Positions 21,759 through 34,163 of a DNA stretch of 64,000 nt are shown here, piece after piece. The position numbers and the translations under genes are program-made. This DNA comes from Quillaja saponaria (Eukaryota > Streptophyta > Magnoliopsida > Fabales > Quillajaceae). Location: positions 14,543,001-14,607,000 of the forward strand of contig CM055605.1 of the NCBI GenBank assembly GCA_029379385.1. Reading direction: 5' to 3'. The notes under the pieces are model-generated. The model was not told the DNA's origin. It ran no database searches and saw nothing but the letters and a program-made list of their open reading frames with translations. Within the stretch, counting starts at the first letter, position 1, and each line of letters starts with the position of its first letter.

Positions 21759-24700
21759 CAATAAGGAGCTCTACTCCGTTCACACCATCAACAAAACAAG
21801 TACTAAAATATTACATCATACCACATTGACACCCACAGTGCTAATGTGACTGCAAACTTTCATCCTTAACTCCAAGTATGAGATTCCGAGACATACCTTG
21901 TTATCAAATCCTTAGCAAAACCTCGTATTAGTGATTAACTTATTTTGAGTTTCTGCTACTAAAAAATATAACAACAGGAAAGGGGTCCGTCAGTGAGTGA
22001 AAAATCGTACCCAAAGGGTACTGGCATCACACAACACAAGCATATAACATACATAATAACATTGCGTAACATTATTCATATCTTAATTCACATTGCACGT
22101 ATACATTGTAACAGTCATAAATTCACAATTTATATGATACACAAGATCACAAATTTATCAGAGCAAGGATATCAAACAAACAATCAAAGGGCCAACGAGT
22201 AACCCAGCCCCGCACACCAATATCACCCCCTGCCGGGCATGTACGCGCCCGCACACCAAATTAATTTCCCGTACACAATCCATCCCACCGAGGCTGAGCA
22301 CTCAATTTTAAAAAAAACATTTATCAGAATCAGAATTTCTCATGATTTCAAATCAGAGTATCCTAGGTACACCTGGATTTTTAATTTCAGAAATGAAAAT
22401 CATTTTTCAGAAAATTTTCACGAGTTGGCCCTTATCAACCACAATCAATATCAAACACAACAATCAATATCAAACAAACATAATTCAAATAAATTACTGA
22501 AATACTTTACTTGCTTACTTTTCCTGTATCACGCATATTCAAATAAACATATAATCACACATACTAATCTAGCCCCTAAAGGCAGCAATTAACCACTCAC
22601 CTGTAACCGATTCCACTCGTCACTCACATTTGTGTCCACGTGTCTCATTGGTCTACATTAGAATTCGGAACTGAAATTCATATTTTCAAATAATGCTTAG
22701 TTCATAAACATTATTATTATAATATTTTAATTTCTAAATTTATATCTCAACTTGTATAGGTTTCTTTATGAAATTTTTATTAAGCTACTACATGCTAATT
22801 AATAAGAATTGGACTTTACGTGATAAGGTTAATATTAAAGAGACATCTTAAATGTCTTGACAATGCATAGGGTAAAAGAAACCATTGGAAAAGATGGAAA
22901 GCACTTGGTCAGTTAGCAATGTTGAAACTGTCCAAACTTAGAGTTTGGACCAGTGTCTACTTTAATGATCATATCTTATTCTAGGAAATTAAGAATCCAG
23001 TGTCGTAAAATTTATAAAATACTAGACACATGTAGCTTTCTAATGGTATATCATTTGAAATTTTTAGATTTGTATATCAATACAGTTTATTGTTTGAAGT
23101 TGCAACAAATTCTACAACACACAAGATTTTTGACAGCTTTGACCTTACCTTAGTTAATTGAACATAACTTTCTCTAGGAAAAGCGAAATCCGATTCTGTT
23201 TGTTAGGTTTATTAATATACAAGTATATCTATCTTTATTGTTTATAAACTTTTCCTATAATCTTCCATTAACCCACTCAATTTCTTACAGGAACCAAAAA
23301 CCGGGCAGTACGAATCTTGCCTGACCTAACCGAAGTCTAACAACTATAACTCACAACATATTTGGAATCAAGCTACGAAATTTTGTAGGAAACATTTCAA
23401 GATCCTAAGCTACACTTTTTATTTTAAGCCCTTAATTTAATTCAGGCCCGAAAATACTCGAAATACTGAATTTCTTTTACCCATGAAATCTGCCCTGTAT
23501 CCCTTTTAAAAAAAAACATTCAACTCTCACTTTCAACATTTCTTCTCACCAATAACCTCTTATGCCCATACTCACTACTCAATTTTATTAAATCTTTAAG
23601 TCATAATATTAACCAACTATTCTCTACTTTTGTTCATAAACTTTTATTCAAATTCAATTAGTCTCTAATAACAAAGATCTAAGAATCCCAATTCTATAGT
23701 TGGCATTAGCATGGTCAAGTTCCATGATTTCTAATTAATTATTTAACTAATTAATGATACCTATGTAAATCAATTTCTATATATATATTAACATTAAGTT
23801 TCTCTTAAGGATTTTATTGAACACCTAGTTAACATGTTTAACTCTTAATTCATACGTATGAGTTCATAAACATACGCATGCCTTCTAAATTAATTCTTCA
23901 AGCACCAAGACTTTTTATATTCAAAACCTACAAAGACCTCTCATTTGTTTACAGGTTAACTCATTTTGTACCCAATTAATCCATTTTGTAATATATTTAT
24001 TCACTTACTAAATGTGGTTATTTTGATAATAAAGGAGATATGCCTAAGATTTGAAAATCGAAGTAATCTATGTGTAATTCAGTTAAGTCCAACTCAGGTT
24101 AGGATAATGTACTCATAACACTAAAGAATCACACTAAGTCACCTAACAACAACCTAATGAAAGCATTTAATAATACTTACTCTATTTATTAGGCACCACC
24201 TTGTTATATACATTGGGAGTATATGTTCTTATCTACCCATGTATGATGATTATATTGATTCTTAAGGAGCTTGGATTTTGACGCTTCCAACTTTGGTTTT
24301 CTTTCTCCCGCTCTAGCTGTGACAAACTGGTTGCAAGTGCTAAAGTCCTAGTTTTCCTATATATAATTCTTACAAAACAGATTGACATCAAGGCAATAGC
24401 TTGTATGTAAATATTGTGACCAGTAGTTTATGTATGCATTGATAGTTAAAGTAAGCATCATTGAAAGCTTTCTATACCCCGGCATTGAAAATTGTTAGAT
24501 TTCATTCACTTTATGTTTTAGAAGGAAAACAGAGAAAAATTTATAGGAAATTGAAAGAACATAGATAGAGGGTCTAACCTCTTTATGCTCTGCTCATAAA
24601 ATTAGAAGTTCAGCTTGATGTTCTTCGTTTTCATTTCAAGAGGACATTCCAACCAAGTTCAGATAGCAGTTGTGACTCAGATGAAGAAGTTATGAAAATG

Positions 24701-25527
24701 AACAAGAAGCGGGCTAGAATCTATGAAAATCGAAGCATAAGGTAGATAGACTCTTTGGTGGAGACGCCTTACTTTTGCACTTGGAGAGTAATGCCCATGA
24801 CTCAAATTCCCACTAGATGAAAAATCCTAACCCATAATCCTATACCGTGGAAGTAAAAGAGAAGTATTAAACTCAAGCAGTTACAACAGAATAAAAGGGA
24901 CTGAATTCAAGGAACCCCAAGAGCTGGAATCTAGACTAGGCAGTAATAAGAGGATTGCTAAGCCACCACAAGAGCAAGAGAATGGGGTGAACTCTCGAAT
25001 AGAGTTGGAATGGCCAAGAGAAATGGAGAAACTTCCAGAAAAACAGGGGATAAGGTGGTAGAATGGAAGAAAATCGGTGCAATAGAAAAATGGAATAAAA
25101 AAAATAAACATAAAGAAAATGAGATAGAGTTTGAAAAAAAAATAAAGATAAAGTCAAGGTGTTAAAAGTTATGTGGTGCCTTGTAATTCCTCGATTATAT
25201 ATATATATATATATGTTTATTTAATCTAGTTGCACTTGATTCATATGTGCTTCACAAAAATATTTACACAATATAAATAAAGCTTCGAATCAATCATGAA
25301 TTAATTTAATTGTATCTATATAATTTACTTACGATCAATAGTTACATTAATTTATCTAAAGTAAAAGAATTAATTTTTTTTAATTTTTTTTTAACACACA
25401 CAAAGATATCAGATTATAACATGTGTGATTATATAGTTATTCATTTAATTTATTTATTTTACAAATCTAATTTACACATTATGTCTAAAACTCAGTTTTA
25501 CGTCATCGATTTTGGACGGTTATAACA
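21759..25527 (-). mobile_element. Chromovirus-type LTR (copy 3), right part
   Basis: Continues copy 3 after the insertion: the junction context CACAAAGACAACAACGAGCG seen uninterrupted in copy 2 (near 17764) is here split as ...CAAAGA at 18549 and CAATAAGGAGC from 21759. It carries a hairpin at 22007-22021 (GTACCC-AAA-GGGTAC), the GC-rich core at about 22190-22300, a hairpin at 22930-22950, a GC-richer region at about 24540-25130 and a (TA)n tract at 25196-25214, and ends with the family terminus GGTTATAACA at 25527. Together with 18107-18549 it makes a full-length LTR. Confidence 0.75.
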
Positions 25528-28322
25528 AATGGTTAACTTCCTTTGAGGTCCTGCTACTAAAAAGAATATAATCACAAAAGAGGGGTGAGTCCTACATATT
25601 CTGTGAGTGGAAAATCGTACCCAAAGGGTACTAGCATCACATAACACAAGCATATGTAATAACATCACGTAACATTATTCATAGCATAATTCACATTACA
25701 CGTATACGGTGCAATCGTCATAATTTTACAATTTGCATGGTATACAGGAGCACAAATTTATCAGAGCAATGATAACAAACAAAGCAATCAAAGGGCCAAA
25801 AGTGACCCAGCCCTGTACAACATTATCACCCCTTACAGGGCATTTACGCGCCCCACACAACAAATAGATATCCATACATAATCCATCCCACCGGGGCTGA
25901 GCACTCACTTTTAAAAAAAACATTTATCAGAATCATAATTTCTCATGATTTTAAATCAGAATATCCTAGGTGTACTTGGATTTTTAATTTCGGAGATAAA
26001 AATCATTTTTCATAAAATTCTCACTTTGTTGGCCCTTATCAACCACAGCCAATATCAAACAAATATAATTCAAATAAATTACTGAAATACTCTACTTGCT
26101 TATTTTCTATATATCACATATATTCAAATAAACATATAATTATACATACTAATTTAGCCCCCAAAGGCAGCAATTAACCACTCACCCGTAACTGATTCTA
26201 TTCGTCACTCACACTTGCGTCCACGCATCTCATCAAGTCCACATTAGAATCCGGAACTGAAATTTAAATTTCCAAATAATGCTTAGTTCATAAATGTCAT
26301 TGTTATAATCTTTTAATTTCTAAGTTTATATCTCAACTTGTATAGGTTTCTTTATGAAAATTTTCCATTAAGCTACTACATGCTAATTAATATGAATTAG
26401 ACTTTACGTGATAAGGTTAATAATAAAGAGACATTTTAAATGTCTTGACAATGCATAGGGTAGAATAAGCCATTAGAAAATATACAAAGCACTTAGTAAG
26501 TTAGAGATGCTGAAACTGTCCAAACTTGGAGTTTGGACTAGTATTCACTTTAACGGTCATATCTTTCTCTAGGAATTTCCAAATTCAGTTTCGTAAAATT
26601 TATAAAATACTAGACACATGTAGATTTATAATGGTATATCATTTGTAATTTTGGAGTTTGTGTATCAATACAGTTTATTCTTTGAAGTTGCATCAAATTC
26701 TACAAAATATAGGATTTTGACAGCTTTAACTTTACCTTAGTTAATTGAACATAACTTTCTCTAAGAAAAACGAAATCCGATTCCGTTTGTTGGTTTTATT
26801 AATAGATAAGTTTATATATCTTTATTATTTAGAAACTTTTCCTAAAATCTGTCATTAACCCACTCAATTTCTTATATGAACCAAAAATAGGGCACTATGA
26901 ATCCTGCCTGACCTAGCTGGAGTCTAACAGCTATAACTCACAACATATTTGGAACCAAGCTACGAAATTTTGTAGACTATATCCCAAGATCCTAAGCTAC
27001 ATTTTCTATTTTGAACACTTATTTTAATTCAGCTCCAAAAGCACCTGAAACCCAGGATTTCTTTGATCCACGAATCTGGCCCTGCACCCCCTTCAAAACC
27101 CACTTAACTCTCATTTTCCACCACTTTCAAACTCCAATTCGTACTCTTCACTCAACACTAATTCACTAACATTACTCCTAGTCCAATTACATTCAAGATT
27201 GTATTAGTGATTTAAAATTAATCAAAAACTTAAGTTGTCACTTCCTAATATTAATCAAACCAATTTTATTTTTTTTACTTATTAAGCTACAAATATTTTC
27301 TTGTAGACATTTTATCAAATATCTTGAATGCAAGATTTACTCTAGTTTATATGTATGCCTTTCAATAACACCAACAAAATTTCAATAACCCATATATCAC
27401 TCATATTCTAATTATTCCTTTAACCTTACTTTTCATGTTCTTTGTTCACAAATTTACAACTCTCTAAATCCAGTATCCTACATCCTAAAATGTTTAATTT
27501 CAATTACCCAAATTACACTACAAATCAATCTCTATAATTTCAGGGAAAACAGAAAGTATACAATATTTAATATATGATAAGGAACAATGTGAATAAAACA
27601 ACAGCTAGCTGCTTCTTTCACTCACTTCACGACCAAAAAAAGAAGAAGAAGTTTTAATACTTCCGAGATGTTGGCAAGGGCTGGACGAATGGCCACTACG
27701 AAGCTGCACCACATGCCTTTCTCGGCAGCTCTGGTCCCTCCAACAAATTGCCTCTAGTTCACCTCCATACACGCACACAAACTTAAGAACCAAAATGTTA
27801 AATTACCAAACCACCAACCAATATCCCTGGCTGTTATTGTCAAGATAGGATAACAAGAGAATGAAGGGAAAGTTTTATTGCAAGGAAGAAGGCTTCAATC
27901 GGCTACAAGGAAGGAACTCTCGAACAAGCAGCAGCAAGGAGGAAGGATATTTAGAAACAAGCCTATGGTGGTGAAGAGAAAATCTCCTAGTCAAAGTCAT
28001 GACTTTAGACATGTGTTAATAAATTTATTTCTTTTTGTTTTGTTTTTGTTCACTTGTTTAAATTAGCTTGTGCTAAAAATTAAATTTTGATATAGTCATA
28101 TCTATACATTAGTTAGTTCCTCCCTTGGATTTATTTGGTCCAAATGTTATTTGCTTTGAAAATAAAAAAAATCTTAAAACATATACTAAGACTACACTAA
28201 AGTATCAAATTATAGCATATTTAACTATACTTTTATTTAATTAACTTATTTATTTTATAACGTAAATTTAACCATTGAGTCTAAACTTGATTTTTCGTTA
28301 TCAGGTTATGAATGTTATAACA
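25528..28322 (-). mobile_element. Chromovirus-type 3-prime LTR (copy 5), truncated at its distal end
   Basis: Follows copy 3 closely in sequence from about 25545, including hairpins at 25617-25631 and 26518-26538, the GC-rich core at 25830-25905 and a GC-richer block at 27600-28010. The first 440 or so bases (the TGTCACACC end) are missing. The other end is the complete terminus GAATGTTATAACA at 28322, directly followed by a polypurine tract and pol C-terminus. This is therefore the 3-prime LTR of a once complete minus-strand element. It is useful for classification because no other copy in the window keeps any internal sequence. Confidence 0.75.
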
Positions 28323-28480
28323 ATCTCACCCCCTTAAAAGAAATTCGTCTCTAATTTTAAAAATGCGGATAAATTGCTTACATAAATCAGATGTAAATAT
28401 TGTCGTCTTACTGCAACTTTGATTCCCCACGTGATTTCTCGTTGCTTGGTTTTCACCAAGGATTAATCAAAATGTATGAA
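28323..28480 (-). pseudogene. Polypurine tract and last codons of chromovirus-type pol
   Basis: Immediately outside the LTR the minus strand has CTTTTAAGGGGGTGAGAT (28340-28323), a polypurine tract. Before it, in minus sense, comes GAGACGAATTTCTTT, the usual plant Ty3/gypsy link between pol and LTR. Further upstream the frame reads EITWGIK then VRRQYLHLI, matching the C-terminal part of chromodomain-bearing pol proteins (E-x-T-W-E...M/V-R-x-x-Y-P-x-L-F). This supports assignment of the whole LTR family to the chromovirus (Tekay/Del-like) branch. Only this tail remains. Confidence 0.6.
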
Positions 28481-29989
28481 CCTGTTTAGTTATTCTCATT
28501 GCTGAATACTTCCCATATGTTAGATTCTTATGTATCTTTATATATATATATAGCATTACAATACTAACAATTAGTCGTTTTTAACCTTTGGGAGTAATTA
28601 AATGAATTTAGTAAATCTTTGTGGTCCCATTGACTAAAAATAAAACCTATACTAGTTCATATAATAATTAATTGTTCACAGACTAACGATACATACTATT
28701 TATTGATATTAGTAATGTAATTTATTCAACAATAACTCCAAAGGAATGCAAATATTAAATTACATGGTACCCATCCCTACTGGGTTTGTTACTTGCTGTT
28801 TTATTATTATTATTATTATTATTTTTTCCCCAATTGTTCTTTCAATTAAGAAAATAAAAGAGAATACGAAATATGTCATCAAAATTCTATTATTCCATTA
28901 GGAAGGACATCACTTCATTTATTACTAAAATTGTTTGAAACAAAAATCAAGATCTGGATCAACTTTACATTACTTATATATATATATATACATTTTATAT
29001 TCAAATAGGTATAACATTCATTTATTTTATATATATTGGTTCTTATTTATTCTAATCGAAATTTACGTTGTATTATTCTAATTTCATAGTTTTATATCAA
29101 ATTACAACAATTAGCTAAGTATACGTTCAGTATCCGTTCTGATTGTACATATAAAATCGTATATACATCTATGTATGTATATATATTAAATCTTATTTAT
29201 TATAATTCACACTATTTATTGACTTAATGTCTGTGATACACATATTATGTATCATTACCACTCAATATACATATCGATACTCACTTGTCTTACTAATTAA
29301 AATTTCATACTATTTCAATTTTCCAATGTTGTCATACCAGATTGTAACACTCTGTAATTAATTAACCAATATTACTAGATGAATTTTTCTCTTTGAATAG
29401 CAAATACTGTAACGGGTGCTATCAAAATCGATATAATTGTTATGAAATGAATTAAATAGGAATATTAGAACCCAACAAAAACCTCAAACCCGAAAATTAT
29501 TCTATGCAAATTTTAAATTTAACTCTTTATTAAAGATTAGAACATACTCACTCAACCCCAATAGATTTCTAGCTTTAAACTCATCATATCAAAATCTCAT
29601 ACTTAAAGAATTTAACACAACTTTTCATTTTATCTTTTAAATGTTTGCAAAGTCCCACGAGTATTACTCTTTTTTTTTAATTTTTAATTTTTTTTTATTA
29701 TTTTATTATTTATTTTTGCTTCTTAAATTTGTAACACCAGAAACTTTTCAACGTAATTTAAATTTCAAGAAGTTTTTATCAGATCCCCTTGAAAACGAAG
29801 TTAATCTCTTAGAAACATTAAATATTTTCAAAGTGTATGAGTATATGCATACTCTAAAAGTTAACTTAGTTTATTAGAATACTTAAAATATTCAGGACTT
29901 ATTTTATGTATTTTACAAGAGAGTCATCTACGTAATATTACTATACTTGACATGTAATTTTTTCATGGTACAGAACCTTTGCTACTACT
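28481..29989. other. AT-rich region with decayed LTR fragments and microsatellites
   Basis: An (ATT)n tract lies at 28801-28822 and a (TA)n tract near 28977-28991. The stretch of about 28930-29111 aligns with the 5-prime end of LTR copy 1 (7040-7187) in the same orientation and ends ATTACAACA, so it is another LTR end fragment. No coding frame is supported. The ORF at 29641-29877 is low-complexity Phe/Leu sequence. Confidence 0.45.
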
Positions 29990-32900
29990 ATTACTATTAC
30001 TGATTTCGTGCGTCACTTACACTGGCATTCATGCATCTTATCAAGTCCATATTAGGTCCGGGACTGAAATTCATATTTTCAAATAATACTTAATTCAAAA
30101 ACGTTATTGTTATAATCTTTTAATTATTAAGCATAGGGTAGAATGAAACTATTAGAAAAGATAAAAAAAAAAAACACTAGTGAATTAAAGATATTGAAAC
30201 TGTCCAAACTTTGCGTTTGGACCAGTGTTCACTCCAGTAGTCATATCTTTTCCTAGAAAATTCCAAATCTAATTTTGCAAAATTTATTAAATACTAGACA
30301 CATGTAGTTTCATAACGGTGTATCATTTGTAATTTTTAGATTTGTATATCAATACAGTTTATTCTTCGAAATTGCATCAAATTCTACAAAACGCATGATT
30401 TTGATAGCTCTGACCTTATCTTAGTTAATTGAACATAACTTTCTCTAGGAAAAAGAAAATCCAATTCCGTTTATCAAGTTTATTAATACACAAGTATATC
30501 TATTTTTATTATTTAGAAACTTTTCCTAAAATTAGTCTTGAACCCACTCAATTCCTTACATGAACCAAAAACAGGGCACTGCATAAATTCCTAGTTGTCA
30601 ATATCATACTCTAAGGCTTATAAAAACTTTATACTAGGGAATTAAATTTTGAACCTTTCCAGTATTTCTTATCAAGGTATTGGAAACATTCCATCTTCAT
30701 AACTCTATTTCTAATTCAACCTTTAAAACCCTCAAAATTTAGTTACACTAAAACAGGTTCAATTAGCATCTGAAAATCATCACCTTAAGTTCCTAGACTA
30801 ATTTAAAGCACAACCTACAATTTTTAGTGACAGGAACAACTTTTTTTTAGAGATCCTAGACTAATTTAAACCACAATCTACGATAAAGTTTCCCGGATTG
30901 ATTGAGATTCACTAAAAATCCTGTAGCCGTAATCTAATATCTCTAACTAACAACATACTTGAAACCAAGCTACGAAATTTTGTAGACAATATCTCCAGAT
31001 CCTAAGCTATACTTTTTCTTTTGAACCCTTAATTTAATTCATCCCCAAAAGCAACGAAACACCATATTTCTTTAACCTATGAAATTTGGCCCTGCATCCC
31101 CTTAAAACCTATTAACTCTCATTTTTCAACACTCTACTCACAACTAACCCTCCTTTATTTATACCCATTACTCACTTTCATCAAATCCTCAATTCACCAC
31201 ACTAATCAACCATTCTTCTTATTTATGATTTTTTTATTTAAATTCCAATAATAACTAACCACCAAGAGTTAAATCTACCAAGGTTAACTCATTCAATTAC
31301 AACTAGTTTCATTTAGGCATTTTATCAAACATCTTGAGTGTATAAAGTCCTTTCATTGATGTATGTATATACATATAAATTCATAGACCAAAAGTTCAAC
31401 ATAATCCATAAATTCCCATCTTAATCATTCCAACTTGAATTAAACTTAAACTAATTACCTAACTTTCGTCAAGAGTTGAATGTACCATTCTAGTGTTAAC
31501 AATTTCCAATTCTTAAATCATGTCTCTAATCTTCCTATTTCCATAATTTTATACAAGTACATGATGTATCTTTAGTATTATTAGACATTAGTTTATGATT
31601 TAAACTCTCCTAATTCCTTATGCTCAAACTTTTATTAGCTTAACAAGCATTAGACTTACATAAGAAAATTCCCAATAATTTATCTAACTTAACTTACTAC
31701 TTATCAAGATTCCCATTCATAAATAACACAAACTAATTCACAACCCTTTAATGCCTTATTTGGCTAACAACCATAACCCACAATCAACCTATTCTATGAC
31801 CAATTTTTTTCACCTTCTGATACCTCACACATGGCTATCCCAAGAAGGTATATGCCAAATACAAGTAATTCAGCCCAAAACAAGTTGCCTTCTTCATAAA
31901 GAACCATCAAAGACATGAATTTACCTTACCAACACCCCCACAAGAAGGTTGCAACCAAGTATTGTTGCTGCCAAACCATAACAGAGCATAATCAAGTGAA
32001 TTGTGGCAGCAGGTAGCATACCCTACAGTTGTTGCCATGGCCAAGTTTCACCTCCACATGCATGGCAACCACCTAAGGGAGGATGAGCAAGATGGTAGAG
32101 GTTGCAGGCTTGAATTTCTTAGTTGCTGAAACTCTCAACCGAGCTGATGACCCACATTTACTCCTATCCCCTTCAAGCTATGCAAAAACGGAGCAAGATC
32201 AAAGGAGAAAAGGAAGGAAACAATCCTCTTTCTCAGCCTAGCTACCTTGAGTTAGTAAAGAGCTACCACACAGCCAGCTGCATGGTGGAAGTAGCTCATG
32301 GGTAGCAATACCTTACTATTGTCCACCACCCTTCACGCTAGCAAGGGGGCTGCTGCCCTTGATTTCAACAACCTTGTGGCTGTTATGGTTGAGAGGAAAT
32401 TTTACTCCAAAGACAAGGTAGTAGCTGAAGTTTAAAGAGACAAGGCAGCTGCTAGTTTGGAGGAAATTGCAACTCAAAACTTCATCTTGGCAATAGTAAA
32501 AGGAAGGTTGCAATGTAGGAAAAATAGGACAAACACCAAGGCACTAAACATGCACACACACACCAGTTTTTGGAAGGGAAATAACGGTTGAACTCTTTAA
32601 CACATTGAGGCTGAAACAGGGGACCAACAAGCTGAAAACAGATGCGGTGGAGAAGAGGAACAAAGAGAAATTGTGAACCTTCCAGAAATAAAGTCGGTCA
32701 TTGGAGGAAGAAAACAAAAGGGGACAAAACAAATATAAAAATAAAATTAACTAATACAAGATATTTAAGGCTATGGTCAATATTTAAAAATGTGGTTCAC
32801 TTTTAATCTTGTTGTTATATATATATATATATATATATACATATCTAATGGTATTGTTTATTTATTTAATTTGGTTGTGATGGAAATTAAATCTTAATAT

Positions 32901-33115
32901 ATACCTATATATTATAATACTCATTTGAATTTACATAGTTATAGTGTTATTTACTTTACGATAATAAATACGCAACATTTTAAAATTGTATACTAAGATA
33001 TCAAACTATAACATGTTTTACTATAGTGTTATTTAATTAATTTATTTTATAACTTAAATTAATACCTTGCACATAAAACTCGATTTTACATTATCAGGTT
33101 ATGAGGGTTATAACA
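29990..33115 (-). mobile_element. Chromovirus-type LTR (copy 6), truncated at its 3-prime end
   Basis: Homology to copies 3 and 5 begins at about 29990 (CGTCACTTACACTGGC against CGTCACTCACACTTGC), so the distal 1 kb including the GC-rich core is missing. It retains the 21-base hairpin at 30202-30222, the ATACTAGACACATGTAG block and a GC-richer block at 31800-32730. A (TA)n tract follows at 32816-32839, and the family terminus GAGGGTTATAACA ends at 33115. A partial second copy of LTR sequence (AGATCCTAGACTAATTTAAA) is repeated near 30800 and 30845, showing internal rearrangement. Confidence 0.7.
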
Positions 33116-34163
33116 ATAATAATAAATAAAAAGAAAAACAAAATCAATAACAACAGTATGTATATGAATTAACTATGCTTTCTCTTTCGGAATCATTCTG
33201 GCCCATGGCATGCCCAGTTTTACATGAGAATAATATGCATATACATGGTTTTTAGCAATGATGGTCAATGGACATCAGTATTGAGCCTTATGATCATGAT
33301 CATGATCATGGCCTCCCTCCAATTCCTCCTTTGCACTATTTAATGTTTAATATATATTCTTCAGAAGTGTATTTACTAAAACAAAAAGAGTATATAAACA
33401 TGGAGAAGTTGCAAAAAAAAAATTAAAATAAATAAATAAATAAATATATATATATATTTATAAATAAACATAGAGCTTCATTAGTAGATATAATGAAAGC
33501 ATATATGAAGTTATGCTTGGAAAAACTAACCAATTATGGTTGGATTAAGAGTTCCAAGCATACCAATGTATTATGTAAATATAGGTTATGCTCATGTAAT
33601 TATATATAACATAATTAGACAATTCTAAAATTATTAGGAAGTTATGGAAAAAAGAAAACCATTCATATTACAACAAAACTCTAACAATTTAATTAGAAAT
33701 ATATTAAGTTTTAAATTTTCAATTTCATTCAAACTCTAAACATCAGGAGAGTGTGACAATATTGGAAATTTAGTAAGTATAAAGGATAAAATAGAAAATC
33801 AAAAGATTCTTCCCTTAAAGCTCTTTTATATATAGTATAGATTAAAAGAAAAAATAATTTACAAATGCATAAGTAAAAATAAATTTAAATATTAAGTAAA
33901 CAAAGTTGTTTCAATTATTTATGATGAATTTAAAAGATAATTTCAAGAACTTACAGAAAAAATAGACAACTGATTTATATATATTTATTCATGAAAATAA
34001 TATATATTTTTTCTTTAACTATTTTTTTAAAAAAATATGAAAGAAGAAGATGAATACATCTTATTAGTTTTAGAAGTTTTTATTCTTTAATTAATAATTA
34101 TATCATTAGTTTACAAACAAATTGTTATCCATTTTTTTTTTTATATAAAAAAAAGTTTACTTA
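33116..34163. other. AT-rich intergenic, nothing recognised
   Basis: About 1 kb of AT-rich sequence with no coding frame. At 33291-33310 the six-base palindrome TGATCA recurs in a short tandem run ((TGATCA)n), making a self-complementary microsatellite. (AAAT)n and (TA)n runs lie near 33422-33460. Confidence 0.5.

Noticed and set aside
18550..23500. Large inverted duplication as a possible structural rearrangement
   Set aside because: Explained by insertion of a solo LTR in reverse into an older LTR of the same family, with an AAAGA target duplication.
17512..28322. Copies 2 and 5 as the two halves of one interrupted LTR
   Set aside because: They overlap by about 130 bases of homologous LTR sequence, so they are separate copies.
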